Of a DNA stretch of 64,000 nucleotides, positions 1 through 10,602 are shown piece by piece. The notes under the pieces are model-generated. The model had not been told where the DNA came from and made no database searches. It was given only the letters and a program-made list of their open reading frames with translations. The stretch comes from Branchipolynoe longqiensis (Eukaryota > Annelida > Polychaeta > Phyllodocida > Polynoidae). A program made the position numbers and the translations under genes. The stretch lies in contig CM059188.1 in the NCBI GenBank assembly GCA_030323885.1, positions 111,878,763 to 111,942,762 of the forward strand. The letters run 5' to 3'. Each line of letters begins with the position of its first letter. Within the stretch, counting starts at the first letter, position 1.

Positions 1-52
1 ACTGAAGATAGATAGTGTCTTTGTTTATATTCCCTTAAGAGATTATAGAGCA

Positions 53-90
53 CATATATATAGACATATAGATATATAGATATATAGATG

Positions 91-126
<36 letters not shown>
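53..126. repeat. TA-rich microsatellite
   Basis: Imperfect TA/TATAGA dinucleotide tract ending in pure TA. It adjoins unassigned AT-rich DNA up to the Harbinger-like MITE at 212. Confidence 0.9.
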
Positions 127-211
127 GTCAACCACTGACTGGAATGTAATCAAAATAAGCATTGAATTATTTCAATACTGTCTTTTCAATATAACATTTT
201 GTTAATAAAAG

Positions 212-849
212 ACTAAAGCCCTGTTCATACAGCACAACTTTAGGCCGAACTAGATAAGGCGAACTAGATGAGGCGAACTAGGCGTGAAAGTGTGTCATAT
301 CCACACATCCAGTGCTTGCGGCGGTTTAAGCCGGAAATTGATATCTGCGCATGAGCAAGTCCATACTAACCAGTGCCACTTTCGGTTAGTCGACGTCGCC
401 ACGAGAGAGTGTGGGTTCGACCTAGATATGTATAGACTGAGTCATACTGTTTTGGAATGGTCAAAACTTCTGCTGGGCAGTGAAAACCTATAAATAAATG
501 ATGAAAAAAATATCTGTGCACAGCTAGCGGTTTCATAGACCAAATTATATAATATGCACTTTTGATCGACCAGAAAATCAACAAACTCAGGTCTTGACTG
601 CGCATGCGCGTGACGTGCTTAAGCCGCCTCAAAGTAAACCGCTATCATCCACACAAGCAAGATGGGCCGACTTAAGCTAGTTCGCTTCATATATACTACC
701 TCGCGATGTGGTTTACTTGAAGCGAACTAGATGAATCGACTCAGCCCTAATCCGCTTCAGCGTCGCGTCCACACAGCGAATGTGAGGCGAACTAGACAAG
801 GTGAACTAGGTGAGCCGACTTAACAGGCGTGTATGAACGGGGCTTTAGT
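212..849. mobile_element. Harbinger-like MITE with terminal inverted repeats
   Basis: The left end ACTAAAGCCCTGTTCATAC and the inverted right end match over 19 bp with one mismatch. Just inside each end are repeated GCGAACTAGA-type motifs (about 245-290 and 770-830), which look like subterminal binding sites. The same GAAGCGAACTAG / GAACCRRATTATATG vocabulary recurs inside the 6885-10084 element (about 7905-7985 and 9020-9110), hence the Harbinger assignment. No coding capacity and no clear 3-bp TSD. The two short open frames inside are not credible genes. Confidence 0.6.
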
Positions 850-1012
850 TCCACTATTTGCCACTATGCGCCACTAGCAACCTCTGTGCAGAACCCATCT
901 GGATGCACTCAGGCGGTACCTAGCAACCATGATGCGAACTGGAACCCGACTACACACAGGCAGGACGACCGACAACAAAGACGACTTATTGTACAGTGCT
1001 GGCTCAGCTGAT

Positions 1013-1340
1013 GGTTGGTTGGTTGTTGGAGTTTTATGTCCTGGCAACATTTACGGTCATACCGGGTACCAACTTGTGAAACTGGACACTCATGGCGACT
1101 TTATAAGGCAGCCCCACTGGGAAATCAGGCCACTGGCACAATGACCCGATATCCCACCCAGTCACTTTATCCTGACACTGTGCTAACCAGTCATTTCGCT
1201 ATCCTATTAATGCCAATCGCGAAGCTAGGAATCAACAATTATCAATTCTATAAGTCATTGGTTTGACTCGACTGGGAACTGAACTCCCGACCTTCCGCAC
1301 AAGAGGCCCGCGCTCTACCTACTTCAGCCACTGCGCCCGC
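1013..1340 (-). mobile_element. tRNA-derived SINE (family A)
   Basis: First of about two dozen copies of the commonest repeat here. Read 5' to 3' the element has a tRNA-like head with box A (TGGCCGAATNGGTAGAGCGC type) and box B (GGTTCGAACCC type). It continues through a constant body (GTCAAACCAATGACTTA, CCTAGCCTGGCGCTCGGCAT, GGCTCAGTGTCAGGATAATG, CAGTGGGGCAGCACTATAAA) and ends GATGTTGCCAGGACGTAAAA with a CCAACCAACC tail. This copy is full length and reversed: the tail is at 1013 and the head at 1340. Confidence 0.85.
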
Positions 1341-1825
1341 TGTCCCATCTAATGTCAAACATAAATAGGGTGAGAAGACCAATGGCTCTGTGGTGAAAAA
1401 AAAAGTTATTCAACTGAATAAAATTACTGAACCGAAAGGAATCAATGAAAAAAAGTAGGCTTGACCCAGCGAGCCCCCCCCGCACCCCGCCCCCCCCCCC
1501 CCACTCCGAGCCCTCCCCGAGCCCCCCCCCCCCCCCCCCCCCACCAACGCCCACACCCCGCCGGCCACACGGCGCAGCGCCGGGGCCCGCCGGGCACCGT
1601 TTAACACGGACCGTCCGGCTCTATCAATGACACATTGATCTCTTCTGAAAGTCGAGTCGACATTGATTGACAAAGTAGATGAGCACGCTGCCAATACCTA
1701 CTTATATTTAAGTGGGGTGTGTGGGGTAGAGAGGACCGGCGGGGCAGCGAGGCGGCGGGCCGGCGGGGCGGCGTGGCGACGGGGCGACGGGGCGACGGGG
1801 AGGCGGGGCATCATCTGGCATACAT
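1341..1825. other. unassigned region with C-tract and GGCGGGG runs
   Basis: Contains a poly-C/CCG-rich block (about 1474-1565) and a GGCGGGGC block (about 1735-1806). Open frames here are proline- or glycine-runs created by composition. No gene seen. Confidence 0.6.
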
Positions 1826-2128
1826 CCTGGCATCATCTAATGTTATATTAGGACAGTCACCGACTTGTGACAGTGCACACTCACACCAACTTTTATAGCA
1901 ATGCCCCCCTGGGAGACCTGGCTGCCATCAACATGATATCCAACACAGTCACATTATCCTGACACTGAGCTAACCAGTCCTTGCCCTATCCTATTAATGC
2001 CGAGCGCCAGGCTAGGAAGCAACAAGTATCACTTTTATAACGCATTGGTGGTGACTCGACCGGGAATCGAACCCCGATCTCCCGCACGGGAAGCCTGTGC
2101 TCTATCGATTCGGCCACCACGCCCGGCT
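1826..2128 (-). mobile_element. tRNA-derived SINE (family A)
   Basis: Reversed, near full-length copy. The tRNA-like head is well kept at its high-coordinate end (GGGAATCGAACCCC and TCGGCCACCACGCCCGG on the plus strand). The tail lacks the CCAA run and is degenerate. Confidence 0.8.
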
Positions 2129-2206
2129 GAGCGGCGTGGCGGCGGAGGCGGGGCGGAGGCGGGGCGGGGCGGGGCGGGGCGGGGCGGGGCGAGGGCGGGG
2201 CGGTGA
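2129..2206. repeat. GGGGC pentamer repeat
   Basis: GGCGGAGGCGGGGC passing into a pure (GGGGC)n run. It directly abuts the head of the preceding SINE. Confidence 0.85.
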
Positions 2207-2447
2207 TGCGTAGCTAATGTTGCTTCCTTTTGCTGCCAGATGCCCATTGTTATAACATCGGCTCATCACGCATGCGCTACCGTTCTACTCACCCCACTTT
2301 TCCCCAAATCCCAACCCCAACACCAACCCTAACCTCAACCCCCAACCCCCTCTCAAAGTCACCACTATCGAGCGATCGCGCACTCACGCACCCATGCTCT
2401 CACGCTTACATCCTCTTTGCCTCACGCTCTCAATCACGTGAGTGTCC
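2207..2447. other. unassigned, CT/CA-rich
   Basis: Runs of CCAACCC and CTCACGC motifs; no gene recognised. The last bases form the target site of the retrotransposon that follows. Confidence 0.5.
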
Positions 2448-2458
2448 TCTCATACTCG
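2448..2458 (+). repeat. left target-site duplication of the I-like retrotransposon
   Basis: TCTCATACTCG occurs here and again at 4552-4562, directly after the AATC tail of the retrotransposon: an 11-bp TSD. Confidence 0.9.
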
Positions 2459-4310
2459 AGGACACTCAACCTTCAGGCATTTCCGCGTCCGTGTCAAGAC
2501 TACCTATTCCCGCCTACACTCACAGGAACTAGGAGTACCTCAAGGCAGCATACTGGCCGTGACCCTTTTCGGGGTCAAGGTCAATGGTATTGCTGCTGCT
2601 GTAAAGCAGGGGGTCTCCTGTAGTCTTTTCGTGGACGACTTTGTTTTATATTACAGCGGTGCTAACATGGGTGTCATAGAGAGACAGCTACAACCAAGCA
2701 TAAATGGGATCCATCGATGGTCAGTTCTGAACGGTTTCAAATTTTCCAAGACCAAAACAGTCTGCATGCACTTCTGCCTGCTGCGTAGAATACATGCGGA
2801 ACCGGAGCTGACCCTGGATGGGGATCCCATTAAAGTCATTGAGAAAACCAAATTTCTGGGCCTCATTCTCGACGCAAAACTGTCTTTTGTGCCACATATA
2901 AAGTACCTGAAAACAAGATGCCTGAAAGCGCTGGATATTCTGAGGGTGCTGTCCAGCTCAGAGTGGGGAGCGGACAGAGATGTTCTGCTCTCCGTGTACA
3001 GAACCTTGGTTCGTTCACGAGTGGATTACGGCAGCATAGTATATGGTTCCGCAAGGAAATCATATATTGGGCTGCTAGACACGATCCACCACCAGGGACT
3101 GCGCCTGGCCCTTGGGGCCTTCCGCACCTCACCAGTTCAGAGCCTTTATGTCGAAGCCAATGAACCATCACTTAACAACAGGAGAATCAAACTGGCCATG
3201 CAATATGTAGTCAAGATAAAAACTAATGCATTGAATCCTGCACACAATTGTCTATTCGAGCAACATGACGAATCCAGGTATGAAGCCAGGCCAAATTACA
3301 TCCGGCCACTGAGGCTCCGAATGAAACCTCATTTGGAGGCCTTGGGCGTGGATTTGGACGTGTTGGAGGATGCCAAAGTCCCAGAACATCCCCCGTGGTC
3401 GTTGAGAAAGCCATCGGTTATCCTCCGACTCACGGAACTGAGGAAATCTGGGACACATCCACTCGAGTACCAAGGACTGCATGCAGAGATTCAAGGCCAG
3501 TTTGCAGACCACCTCTCCATATACACTGATGGTTCGAAAGACCAAAGCCGGGTAGCTGCTGCGGCAGTCTGCCGACGGGAAAAATTTGGTGTACGTTTGC
3601 CCGATCAGAGCTCGATTTTCACTGCAGAGGCCCAAGCACTCCTTCTCGCTTTGGAGTGTATCGAGGTATCCAACCACACTAACTATGTTATATACAGTGA
3701 TTCCTTCTCTTGCCTCCTGGCTGTTGCTCGACTGAAAACGAATCACCCTATTCTAGCAACGGTCATTTATAAAATGAACCAACTGACAACAGATGGGTAT
3801 GATATCCACCTGTGCTGGGTGCCTGGCCATGCTGGCATACAAGGAAACGAACGAGCTGATCGGGCTGCGAAGAAGGCCCTGAACTGTGATCTTGAACCGT
3901 GTCTGATCCCTCACTCTGATCTGAAACCACTAATAGCCACCCACATAAAATCCAAATGGCAACATGAGTGGGATGAAAACATCAATAAACTTAAAGAAAT
4001 TGAACCATCTGTGGGAAAGCCACCACAGACTCATGCGGGAGGTCGGCGGGACCAAGTGGTCCTTAGTCGCTGCCGTGTTGGCCACGCGTGGCTTACACAT
4101 GCTTTTCTGCTCAAGGGGGCACCTCCCCCTGAATGTATTGGGTGTCAGTCCCCACTGACACTCAAACACATTTTACTAAGTTGCGTTGATTGTTTGGCCC
4201 TGCGCCAACGGTTCTACACTGCAGGCAGTATGCATGACCTTTTTACTAAGGTAAAACAGGAAAACATTTTAGCCTTTTTGAGGGCAGCTGGACTGTACCA
4301 CCTTATATAG
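2459..4310 (+). CDS. partial RT-RNase H polyprotein of I-clade LINE
   Basis: C-terminal part of a non-LTR retrotransposon polymerase, which copies its own RNA at the target site. About 616 residues are open with no internal stop. The frame opens inside the RT core: the GVPQGSI motif comes about 25 residues in, then the active site FVDD (about 2628-2639). The thumb follows (KFLGLILD, YGSARKSY, GLRLALGAFRTSP). An RNase H domain begins near YTDGSKD and includes AEAQALLLALE, YSDSFSC and WVPGHAGIQGNERAD. A C-terminal C-x2-C...H...C stretch (ECIGCQSPLTLKHILLSC) resembles the usual terminal zinc knuckle. The frame runs into the upstream flank, including the TSD, so no native start exists. RT followed by RNase H with this thumb is what the I/Nimb group shows. 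It is a dead 5'-truncated copy, but the frame is undamaged, suggesting a recent insertion. Confidence 0.93.
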
Positions 4311-4551
4311 TTTACTAAATGGATTCTATTAATTATTAATGAAACTTTTCTTTTTCTATGGGAATTTGTTTCCTTTGACCACAGATATATGATTGTGAGC
4401 TTTCTAATTTAATTAGTGTCTATTGGCACATAATTGATTGTCTGCTTATACATGTAAAAGCGATGGTTTGAACAAAAAACAAACATTTCTCGCCGTGAAT
4501 ATGGCCTATGCTGCCGACACGGCGTAAAGCAACCACCAATCAATCAATCAA
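2459..4551 (+). mobile_element. 5'-truncated I-clade (Nimb-like) non-LTR retrotransposon
   Basis: A single insertion bounded by an 11-bp TSD (2448-2458 and 4552-4562). It keeps the 3' half of the pol ORF, a 240-bp 3' UTR (CTATGCTGCCGACACGGCGT near its end) and a CAATCAATCAATC tail. The endonuclease and the first part of the RT are missing, as expected from incomplete target-primed reverse transcription. A 3' fragment of the same family lies at 53046-53266 on the minus strand. Confidence 0.93.
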
Positions 4552-4562
4552 TCTCATACTCG

Positions 4563-4681
4563 CACAGTTGCGCTCTCACACGTCCAGAAAATACTCCACT
4601 GTCACTTTGACACTGTTCTATTCCATAACATAATCTGCTGTCACTTTCACACTATTGCACTATTACACTGTCACATTTTCG
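4563..4681. other. unassigned, CACTGTCAC-type short repeats
   Basis: Short CACTGTCACTTT-like repetitions leading into the GC minisatellite. No gene seen. Confidence 0.5.
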
Positions 4682-4972
4682 CCGCCGCCTGTCACCCGCC
4701 ACCCGCCACCCGCCACCCGCCACCCGCCACCCGCCACCCGCCGCCCGCCACCCGCCACCCGCCGCCCGCCGCCCGCCACCCGCCACCCGCCACCCGCCAC
4801 CCGCCACCCGCCACCCGCCACCCGCCACCCGCCACCCGCCACCCGCCACCCGCCACCCGCCACCCGCCGCCCGCCGCCCTCCCCTGCCGCCCATCGCCCG
4901 CCGCCCGCCGCCCGACGCCCGCCGCCCGCCGCCCGCCGCTCGCCACCCGCCACCCGCCGCCCGCCGCCCACA
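4682..4972. repeat. 7-bp minisatellite (CCGCCAC)n with CCGCCCG variants
   Basis: About 41 units of a heptamer. Because 7 is not a multiple of 3, every frame on both strands cycles through the same seven codons and stays open, giving false Pro/Arg/Thr or Gly/Ala/Trp proteins. Confidence 0.95.
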
Positions 4973-5338
4973 CCTCACACCGTCACACGGCCCCACTTGG
5001 CCAGAGCCGCTTTGGGAGGGGGCGATTTGGTGCATCGCTTAAGGTGAGTGCAGCTTCCTAAATGTGCACCTACACTGCTCAGACAGATAGGATCCGGGCA
5101 TTCAGGGAGCGGGGTTGTTGGCTGGTGCGGCTTCCAGGCGGTGGGCGGGCGGGTGGGCGGCCGGGCGGGCGGGGGGAGGGATGTTGGCCACGCCCATCTG
5201 ATGTCTACCATAGCGCGTTCACGATTACAGCAACACCACTGCCAGCCGTACTTCATTTTTAATGCGAGGCTTTGACGGCGTCGACTGGACCATAACATAA
5301 CACACAGTCAGCTGGCAACAGACGAGAGCACTACGTCG
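4973..5338. other. unassigned, includes GGGCGGGC run
   Basis: Non-coding sequence with a GGGC-rich block near 5135-5180. No family recognised. Confidence 0.4.
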
Positions 5339-5798
5339 GGGGCCAAGACCCTCCCCTCCATCTTTGTTTTCCTCATTCTACACATCGCACCGATCCTGAG
5401 TCTGCCCGTCATAAAGCATTGCATTCCTGACGATTGAACATTCTACCCATGTCTGAGATGGTGCTGATTAAAGCCGATAGCCTGGCCTACTCAGCGCAAA
5501 GTGTGCCATTTTCACTTGTTCAGCTAGTCTGCCAGTCATAACAAGAAGCTCACCAAGTGTGGTGTAGCATTAGCTCGGGACCAAGACCCTCCATCTTTGT
5601 TTTCCTCATTCTACACATCATACTGATACCGAGTCTGCCCCGATGTAAAACATTGAATTCCTGACGAATGAACACTCTACCCATGTCTGAGATGGTGCTG
5701 ATTAAAGCCGATAGCCTGGCCTACTCATCGCAAAGTGCGCCATTTTCACTTGTTCAACTAGCGTGCCAGTCATAACAAGAATCTCACCAAGTGTGGTG
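5339..5798. repeat. two-copy tandem duplication (about 230 bp unit)
   Basis: Copies at about 5339-5575 and 5577-5798 share long identical blocks (CATCTTTGTTTTCCTCATTC, TGTCTGAGATGGTGCTGATT, AGCCGATAGCCTGGCCTACT). Several substitutions and short indels separate them, so the duplication is not very recent. Confidence 0.9.
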
Positions 5799-6133
5799 TT
5801 GGTTGGTTGGTTGTTGGAGTTTTACATCCTGGCAACATCTAATGTCATATCAGGACAGGTACTGACTTATGACAGTGCACACTCATAGCGACTTAATAGT
5901 GCTGTCCCATTGGGAAATCAAGCTGCTGGCACCATGACCCAATATCCCATTCAGTCACATTATCCTGACACCAAGCTAACCAGTCAGTGCCATATCCTAT
6001 TAATGCCGAGCGCCAGGCTAGGAAGTGAAAAGTATCAATTTTGTTTGTCATTGGCTTGACTCGAACAGGAATCAAACTCCGAATCGCCACCATAGGAAGT
6101 CTGCACTCTACCGATTCGGCCACCATGCCCGGT
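5799..6133 (-). mobile_element. tRNA-derived SINE (family A)
   Basis: Reversed, full length. The GGTTGGTTGG tail complement starts at 5799 immediately after the second duplication copy. The head ends at ATTCGGCCACCATGCCCGG. Confidence 0.87.
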
Positions 6134-6320
6134 ACTCATCTACAGTGTGGCAGTCACCAGATAATGGCCATTTTTGTTTGCTTTAAGCTGTTGTCGACAC
6201 ATGAAGGTACCTCATTTATTTTCCAACAATATAAACTGCGACTATTAATTATTAAATAGTTCATTCAATGTGGGAAATTGACAACACTGTATCGAGAAAG
6301 GTCAGCAAGGACATACACCA

Positions 6321-6565
6321 GACGTGATGGTCGAATGAGTTAGAGCGTCCGTCTTCCATGTTGGTAGATCGTGAGATCGTGGCTTCGAACCCTGGTCGAG
6401 TCAAACCGATAACTTAATAATTGATACTTGTCGCTTCCTCGCCAGGCGCTTGGCATTATTAGGATACGGCAAGGAGCAGTGGAATGAGGAAGACTAATCG
6501 CCCACAGATGAAATCTCCCCTGATTAAAGTTAAACAAACAATGTACCAAAAAACACACACAAAAA
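6321..6565 (+). mobile_element. tRNA-derived SINE, variant tail (family A, subtype B)
   Basis: Head and first body match family A up to GGATACGGCAAGGA. It then switches to a different 3' part (GTGGAATGAGGAAGACTAAT, GAAATCTCCCCTGATTAAAG) ending in AAACAAAC-rich sequence. A second copy with the same tail lies at 19509-19740, so this is a real subfamily and not a chance deletion. Confidence 0.8.
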
Positions 6566-6834
6566 ACAAACACAATCGGCACAAATCTGACTTAATCGGC
6601 CCAGTTACAGCTGAGCATATAGGTAGTTCGCACCGAATGACCACCGCTGCTGGCCCATTGATCGGGATGGCAATAAACCATCTCCCACCTATCGATATCA
6701 GTGTTGTGGGTCCCGTAGGGGCAGGCAATGTACATGCAGGCAGGGGCATGGCTTGGGTTTTTCAGGTGATAGGCAGACTTTTTTCGGTGATGGAATAAAA
6801 CGCTATTGGAATAAAATACAATGTACTAAAATGC

Positions 6835-6837
<3 letters not shown>
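6566..6837. other. unassigned
   Basis: No gene or known repeat recognised. Ends in AT-rich sequence next to the TA tract. Confidence 0.4.

Positions 6838-6884
<47 letters not shown>
6838..6884. repeat. (TA)n microsatellite
   Basis: Pure TA run flanking the left end of the Harbinger-type element. It obscures any short TSD. Confidence 0.95.
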
Positions 6885-6887
<3 letters not shown>

Positions 6888-7336
6888 GTTATTCTATAAA
6901 ACTGGGCACCACATATTTGGTTTCCACATTATGATGCTGATCATTTGTTCTTTCTTTTACTGATTGCAAGTCAAATAATTATTGTATCCTCTGTGTATTG
7001 AGTATGTTAGCAATAGTACATTTATTGAAGCTATCCCAAGAAAGAAATTAAAAGTTGACTTAATTGATTTTGTGCTAATGTGAAAAAGTGAAAATGTACA
7101 CATTTACACTATGCATGTAGCCAAACCTTTTTTTAACTTATTTTTGAACGTTTTTCTTGTAATCATAACCTTGTCTGGCGCACACCTCCCGTTTACGATT
7201 TACGATCTAAAACTGACTGCGCATCACGACCCGACCCGACCCGTTTTGCGACTAAAACTGGCGACAGGGGGTGCGCACATATAACGACTGGGGGGCGCAC
7301 ATATACCGTCCATTTCGCGACTGCGGTCCATGAACC

Positions 7337-7475
7337 TGGTGTCTTTAGCGCGAACTACACTACTAGCTTGAGCGCCTCCCGGTGTCTTTAGCACAAACTA
7401 CACTACTGGCATGAGCGCCTCCTCGCACGCACCTGGTGTCTTTAGCGCGAACTACACTAGCTTGAGCGCCTCCTA
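7337..7475 (+). repeat. three direct repeats upstream of the transposase exon
   Basis: The motif CTGGTGTCTTTAGCGCGAAC followed by TACACTA and GAGCGCCTCC occurs three times, ending 25 bp before the transposase ATG. The position suggests promoter or subterminal transposase-binding repeats; that role is inference. Confidence 0.7.
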
Positions 7476-7498
7476 GCATTAGTGAGCGGCAAAGCAAG

Positions 7499-7841
7499 AT
7501 GGCGCCGCATTCAGCTGTACAGAGGAGAAAGATTGCTCTTGCTCTTGGCCTTGTGATGCTTGTGATACGTCGTCGTCGTCGACAGCGTAACCAAGGAAGG
7601 CAATTGTGGGTTCGTCCACACATTGCGCAACATGACCAGCTCGGAGCCTTCAACGCCCTGTTGACTGGATTGCGTGCAGATGAACCGCACGCCTTCAGCA
7701 ACTACACCAGGATGGCGTCGGAGCAATTTGACGAGTTGCTCAGCCGGGTACAAGATCGCATATCTCGGCAGAATACCCGGTATCGCGCCTCAATTTCGCC
7801 TGCGGAGAGGCTTTCCATCACCCTCCGCTTCCTGGCCACAG
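7499..7841 (+). pseudogene. Harbinger transposase, first exon only
   Basis: About 114 codons matching the N-terminal region of HARBI1/PIF transposases: a basic start, the WVRPHI-type motif, a LGAFNALLTGLRADEP segment, ASEQFDELLSRVQDRI and ISPAERLSITLRFLATG. The FLATG motif sits right at a good splice donor (CCACAG|GTAGAT, GT at 7842), matching the family's usual first-exon boundary as I recall it. No DDE domain follows: 7842-8198 and the rest of the element contain no DDE-like reading frame. The ATG at 7499 follows a purine-rich context (CAAAGCAAG) and begins the homologous region. It probably once gave a 350-400 residue nuclease that cuts at the terminal inverted repeats. As it stands it cannot be catalytic and may be a deletion product. 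Confidence 0.85.
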
Positions 7842-8197
7842 GTAGATATATTTTGTGACCTTTGTGACCTAGATCAGATCCAACTCTGCTAAACCCTGTA
7901 ATGGTATGCCGACTTAGACAAGGCAACTTATATGAAGCGAATTATATGAACCAAATTATATGAACCACATTATATGAAACGAACTAGTGGCGATTTCACA
8001 TCATGACATAACGAAGTGTGTAGAAAAGATGGAAGAAAGCATAATATAGGGAACTACAAGTGCATTTTTATTCAAATGACACGTAGGAAAGGTCAGGGTT
8101 AAAGTGTGTAGAAGACAATTAAAATTCTACACAAACTGGTTTCAACAAACTGGTATCGTACAATCTCCGATAACGTCCGATAAATTTCACCTTATTT

Positions 8198-9703
8198 CTA
8201 TTCATAAAAACTCGTTCTGGGACTGCGGTTTGACGGTCCGGCTTGGGCTGTTTGTGGGGTCAGGAGGGTGATGCGTGTCACCCCATCAGCCGTCGCACTC
8301 TGGAATTGTTGCGGCTGCGGCTGTGGCTGTGGCTGTGGCGCGCGTTGTTGCATCGACGTGAGGAGCTCGATCACCCGCTCCTCATGTTTACGGAGCTCCC
8401 TCTTGTTAACCATCTCGCGCTCGTCCCGCCTTTCCTCTAGTTCCATCTGCCGCTGCTGCCACCTTTCCTCCAACTCCATTTCCCTTTGCTGCCGCCTTTC
8501 CTCGTGCGCCTGGTATAGGGCCGTGGACTCCTTCTGAGCCGTGACGAACTGCGTGATGATTGTGTCAATCACGTGGTCGTGCTTTCCCATCCCTGCAATG
8601 TCAACATAGTGGGTTTCAAGTATAAGCTAAAGCGCCTCAACTACTTGGTTTCATCTAATGGACTTTACAGTGCATTTCCTATACCACTACACCACTGATC
8701 AATATAGCTCGGTCAACACTGACTTTTTGTTCTTGCGTGATATGTGTACACATTTTTAGTGGTTTGGGATGTTATGTTAGTGCTGCGGCGTCGGTTTCAA
8801 TGACTACAACGTTGCTTACTGGGCTGTGTGTGTTGCCTGGCCGGGGTGCCTGTTGGAGACACTGCTGTAGTCTGTGCGGCTGGTGCCGCCTCACTGGCCA
8901 CCTCCAGCTCTTCCTCCTCCTGCATGCCCATTTCTTCAGGGTCGGCGTCAGGGTCGGCGTCAGGGGCGGCATCTGGAAAACAAAATGCAAAAATATATTG
9001 TGTGTGGTTTTAAATCGACTCAACAAGTTCGCTTCATATAGAACGGTTCATCTGTAATAAATCCACTGCAAATAGTTCGCTTCATGTGCAACGGTTCATC
9101 TGTACTATTTTCTGTAAGGTTCTGTGTTGTGTGAAATGAATCATGCTACACCCAGGGGGCCCTTACCTGATTCCACAGAGAGGGTGTCGGGTACAGCTGT
9201 CCGCCTCGGCCCCAGAACGTCCTCTATCGCATCATAATATCGGAACGTCGCCCGCGCTCGGTCACTGCGAGTGATGAAATGCAGAAATGGGTGTTACAGT
9301 TCACATATGTTGTGCGGCAGAAAATTGATCGGGACCTTAATACAGAAGATAAACTGCCACTGGGTTAGTCACTGACGTGTGTTAATATTTAGCAACAACA
9401 ATCATCGTAAAGCACATAACACACCAACATTACTTACTTGCTGTAGTCCCGGCATTTCTTGTATCTTTGAGTCAAGCTTTTTAATTTGGTGCGGCATGCC
9501 ACGGCGTTCCTTTCCGGCCGACATCGGCTACACAGACGGCGCAGCCTCTGGGCCAACCGCCGGTAAACTTCTATGTTTCTTCTAGACCTCGCCAGTGCTG
9601 TCTGCACTTGTTCGTCACCCCACAGGTTGATCAGGACGGTCACTTCCTCGTCGTCCCAGTTGTCCATTCTGGAGTTTCCGTGTGAAGAACTGCCAGTCGC
9701 CAT
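8198..9703 (-). CDS. Myb/SANT-like DNA-binding protein of Harbinger element (4 exons)
   Basis: Predicted spliced gene: exons 9703-9438, 9264-9167, 8972-8820 and 8592-8198. All introns are GT-AG (donors GTAAGTAA, GTAAGG, GTAAGC; acceptors end CAG). The phases join perfectly, giving 304 codons including the stop. Exon 1 encodes a trihelix/MADF-like domain (MDNWDDEEVTVLINLWGDE, then RNIEVYRRLAQRL, SLTQRYKKCRDYS). Exon 2 continues it (FRYYDAIEDVLGPR). Exon 3 is acidic (DADPDADPEE). Exon 4 is a Glu/Arg/Gln-rich coiled-coil with a PQPQPQPQ run. In characterised Harbinger transposons a Myb-like partner binds the ends and helps the transposase enter the nucleus; that role is assumed here. The frame is intact while the convergent transposase is deleted. 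Exons 2 and 3 are too short to stand out as separate open frames; splice sites are predicted by eye. Confidence 0.82.
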
Positions 9704-10084
9704 ACTGCGGATGATTGTGTAGCTCCTGAATGGTTTTGGGCCTTGTGATTGGCTGGCACTTAAAACTCGGACGGGACCGATCGGCGTGCTTAACAGTAAT
9801 CAATCAAATCTTGTTTGATGAGGTTGTATATGTTAAAATGAGGTTCTGGACCGGTCTTTGATTTTCATGTTACACAAGTGATATTAATATATTGTTCAAT
9901 TTGTATAAGATCTAATTCAAAAAGTGAAATTCAATATTTTCAACTGTGACATATGCACAACATGCAAATCTTCATAGGACATTGGATTAGGCTATTATTT
10001 GGAAGGTTTTTTGCTATTATTTGGAAGCTTTTCACTTTTGGTTTCCATGTCACACAGTTGTGCCCAGTTTTAGAGAATGACCCA

Positions 10085-10192
10085 TATATTTTTTTTTAGA
10101 AATATATATTTGTAACCTTAGGTTGTACGCGGCTGCGTACCTGTGTATATGGCAGCTAGGCCCCTTACCTGACACGATAGGGCTGAGACTAG
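10085..10192. other. unassigned linker
   Basis: T-rich flank between the Harbinger-type element and the next SINE; nothing recognised. Confidence 0.4.
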
Positions 10193-10525
10193 AACACCGA
10201 ATGTGTTGAGCGTCCGTCTCCCGTGTTGGTAGATCGTTTGATTCGAACCCGCAGGTTCGAACCCTGGTCGAGTCAAACCAATGACCTAACAATTGATATG
10301 TGTCACTTCTTAACCTGATGCTCGGCATAATTATAATAGGGTAGGGACTGGTTGATTCAGTGTCAGGATAATGTGACTGAGTGAGATATCAGGTCATGGT
10401 GCTGGTGGCCTGGTCTCCCAGTGGGGCAGCACTATAAGATTGCCATGAGTGTGCAATGTCACAAGTCAGTACCCATCCTGATATGACCTTAGATGTTGCC
10501 AGGACGTAAGACTCCAACCACTCAC
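10193..10525 (+). mobile_element. tRNA-derived SINE (family A)
   Basis: Full-length forward copy. The B box region is duplicated or extended: TTCGAACCCGCAGGTTCGAACCCTGG contains the box B core twice. Confidence 0.87.
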
Positions 10526-10602
10526 CAATCGGGAGTGTCTCAATATAAATATCCATGCAAGTAAATGGAAGGAATCTATATATATCATAATATTCGTGGT
10601 GT

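Larger units (their letters stand above)
6885..10084. mobile_element. PIF/Harbinger-type DNA transposon, 3.2 kb, transposase deleted
   Basis: Its ends (TGGGTTATTCTATAAAACTG and inverted TGGGTCATTCTCTAAAACTG) match those of a short 586-bp element at 16496-17081. The outer about 290 bp on each side align with the two halves of that element. The inner about 2.6 kb (about 7180-9789) carries a Harbinger transposase first exon on the plus strand and a four-exon Myb/SANT-like gene on the minus strand, the classic two-gene Harbinger layout. The DDE catalytic exons are missing. Three 40-45 bp direct repeats (GGTGTCTTTAGC...) lie upstream of the transposase start at about 7337-7475. Confidence 0.78.

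Noticed and set aside
4652..5047. PPATRHP-type repeat protein
   Set aside because: Read-through of the 7-bp minisatellite; all frames give comparable products.
7180..9789. A separate Harbinger element nested inside a different MITE
   Set aside because: The inner junctions show no 3-bp TSD or second set of inverted repeats, and the short copy at 16496 fits as a deletion derivative.
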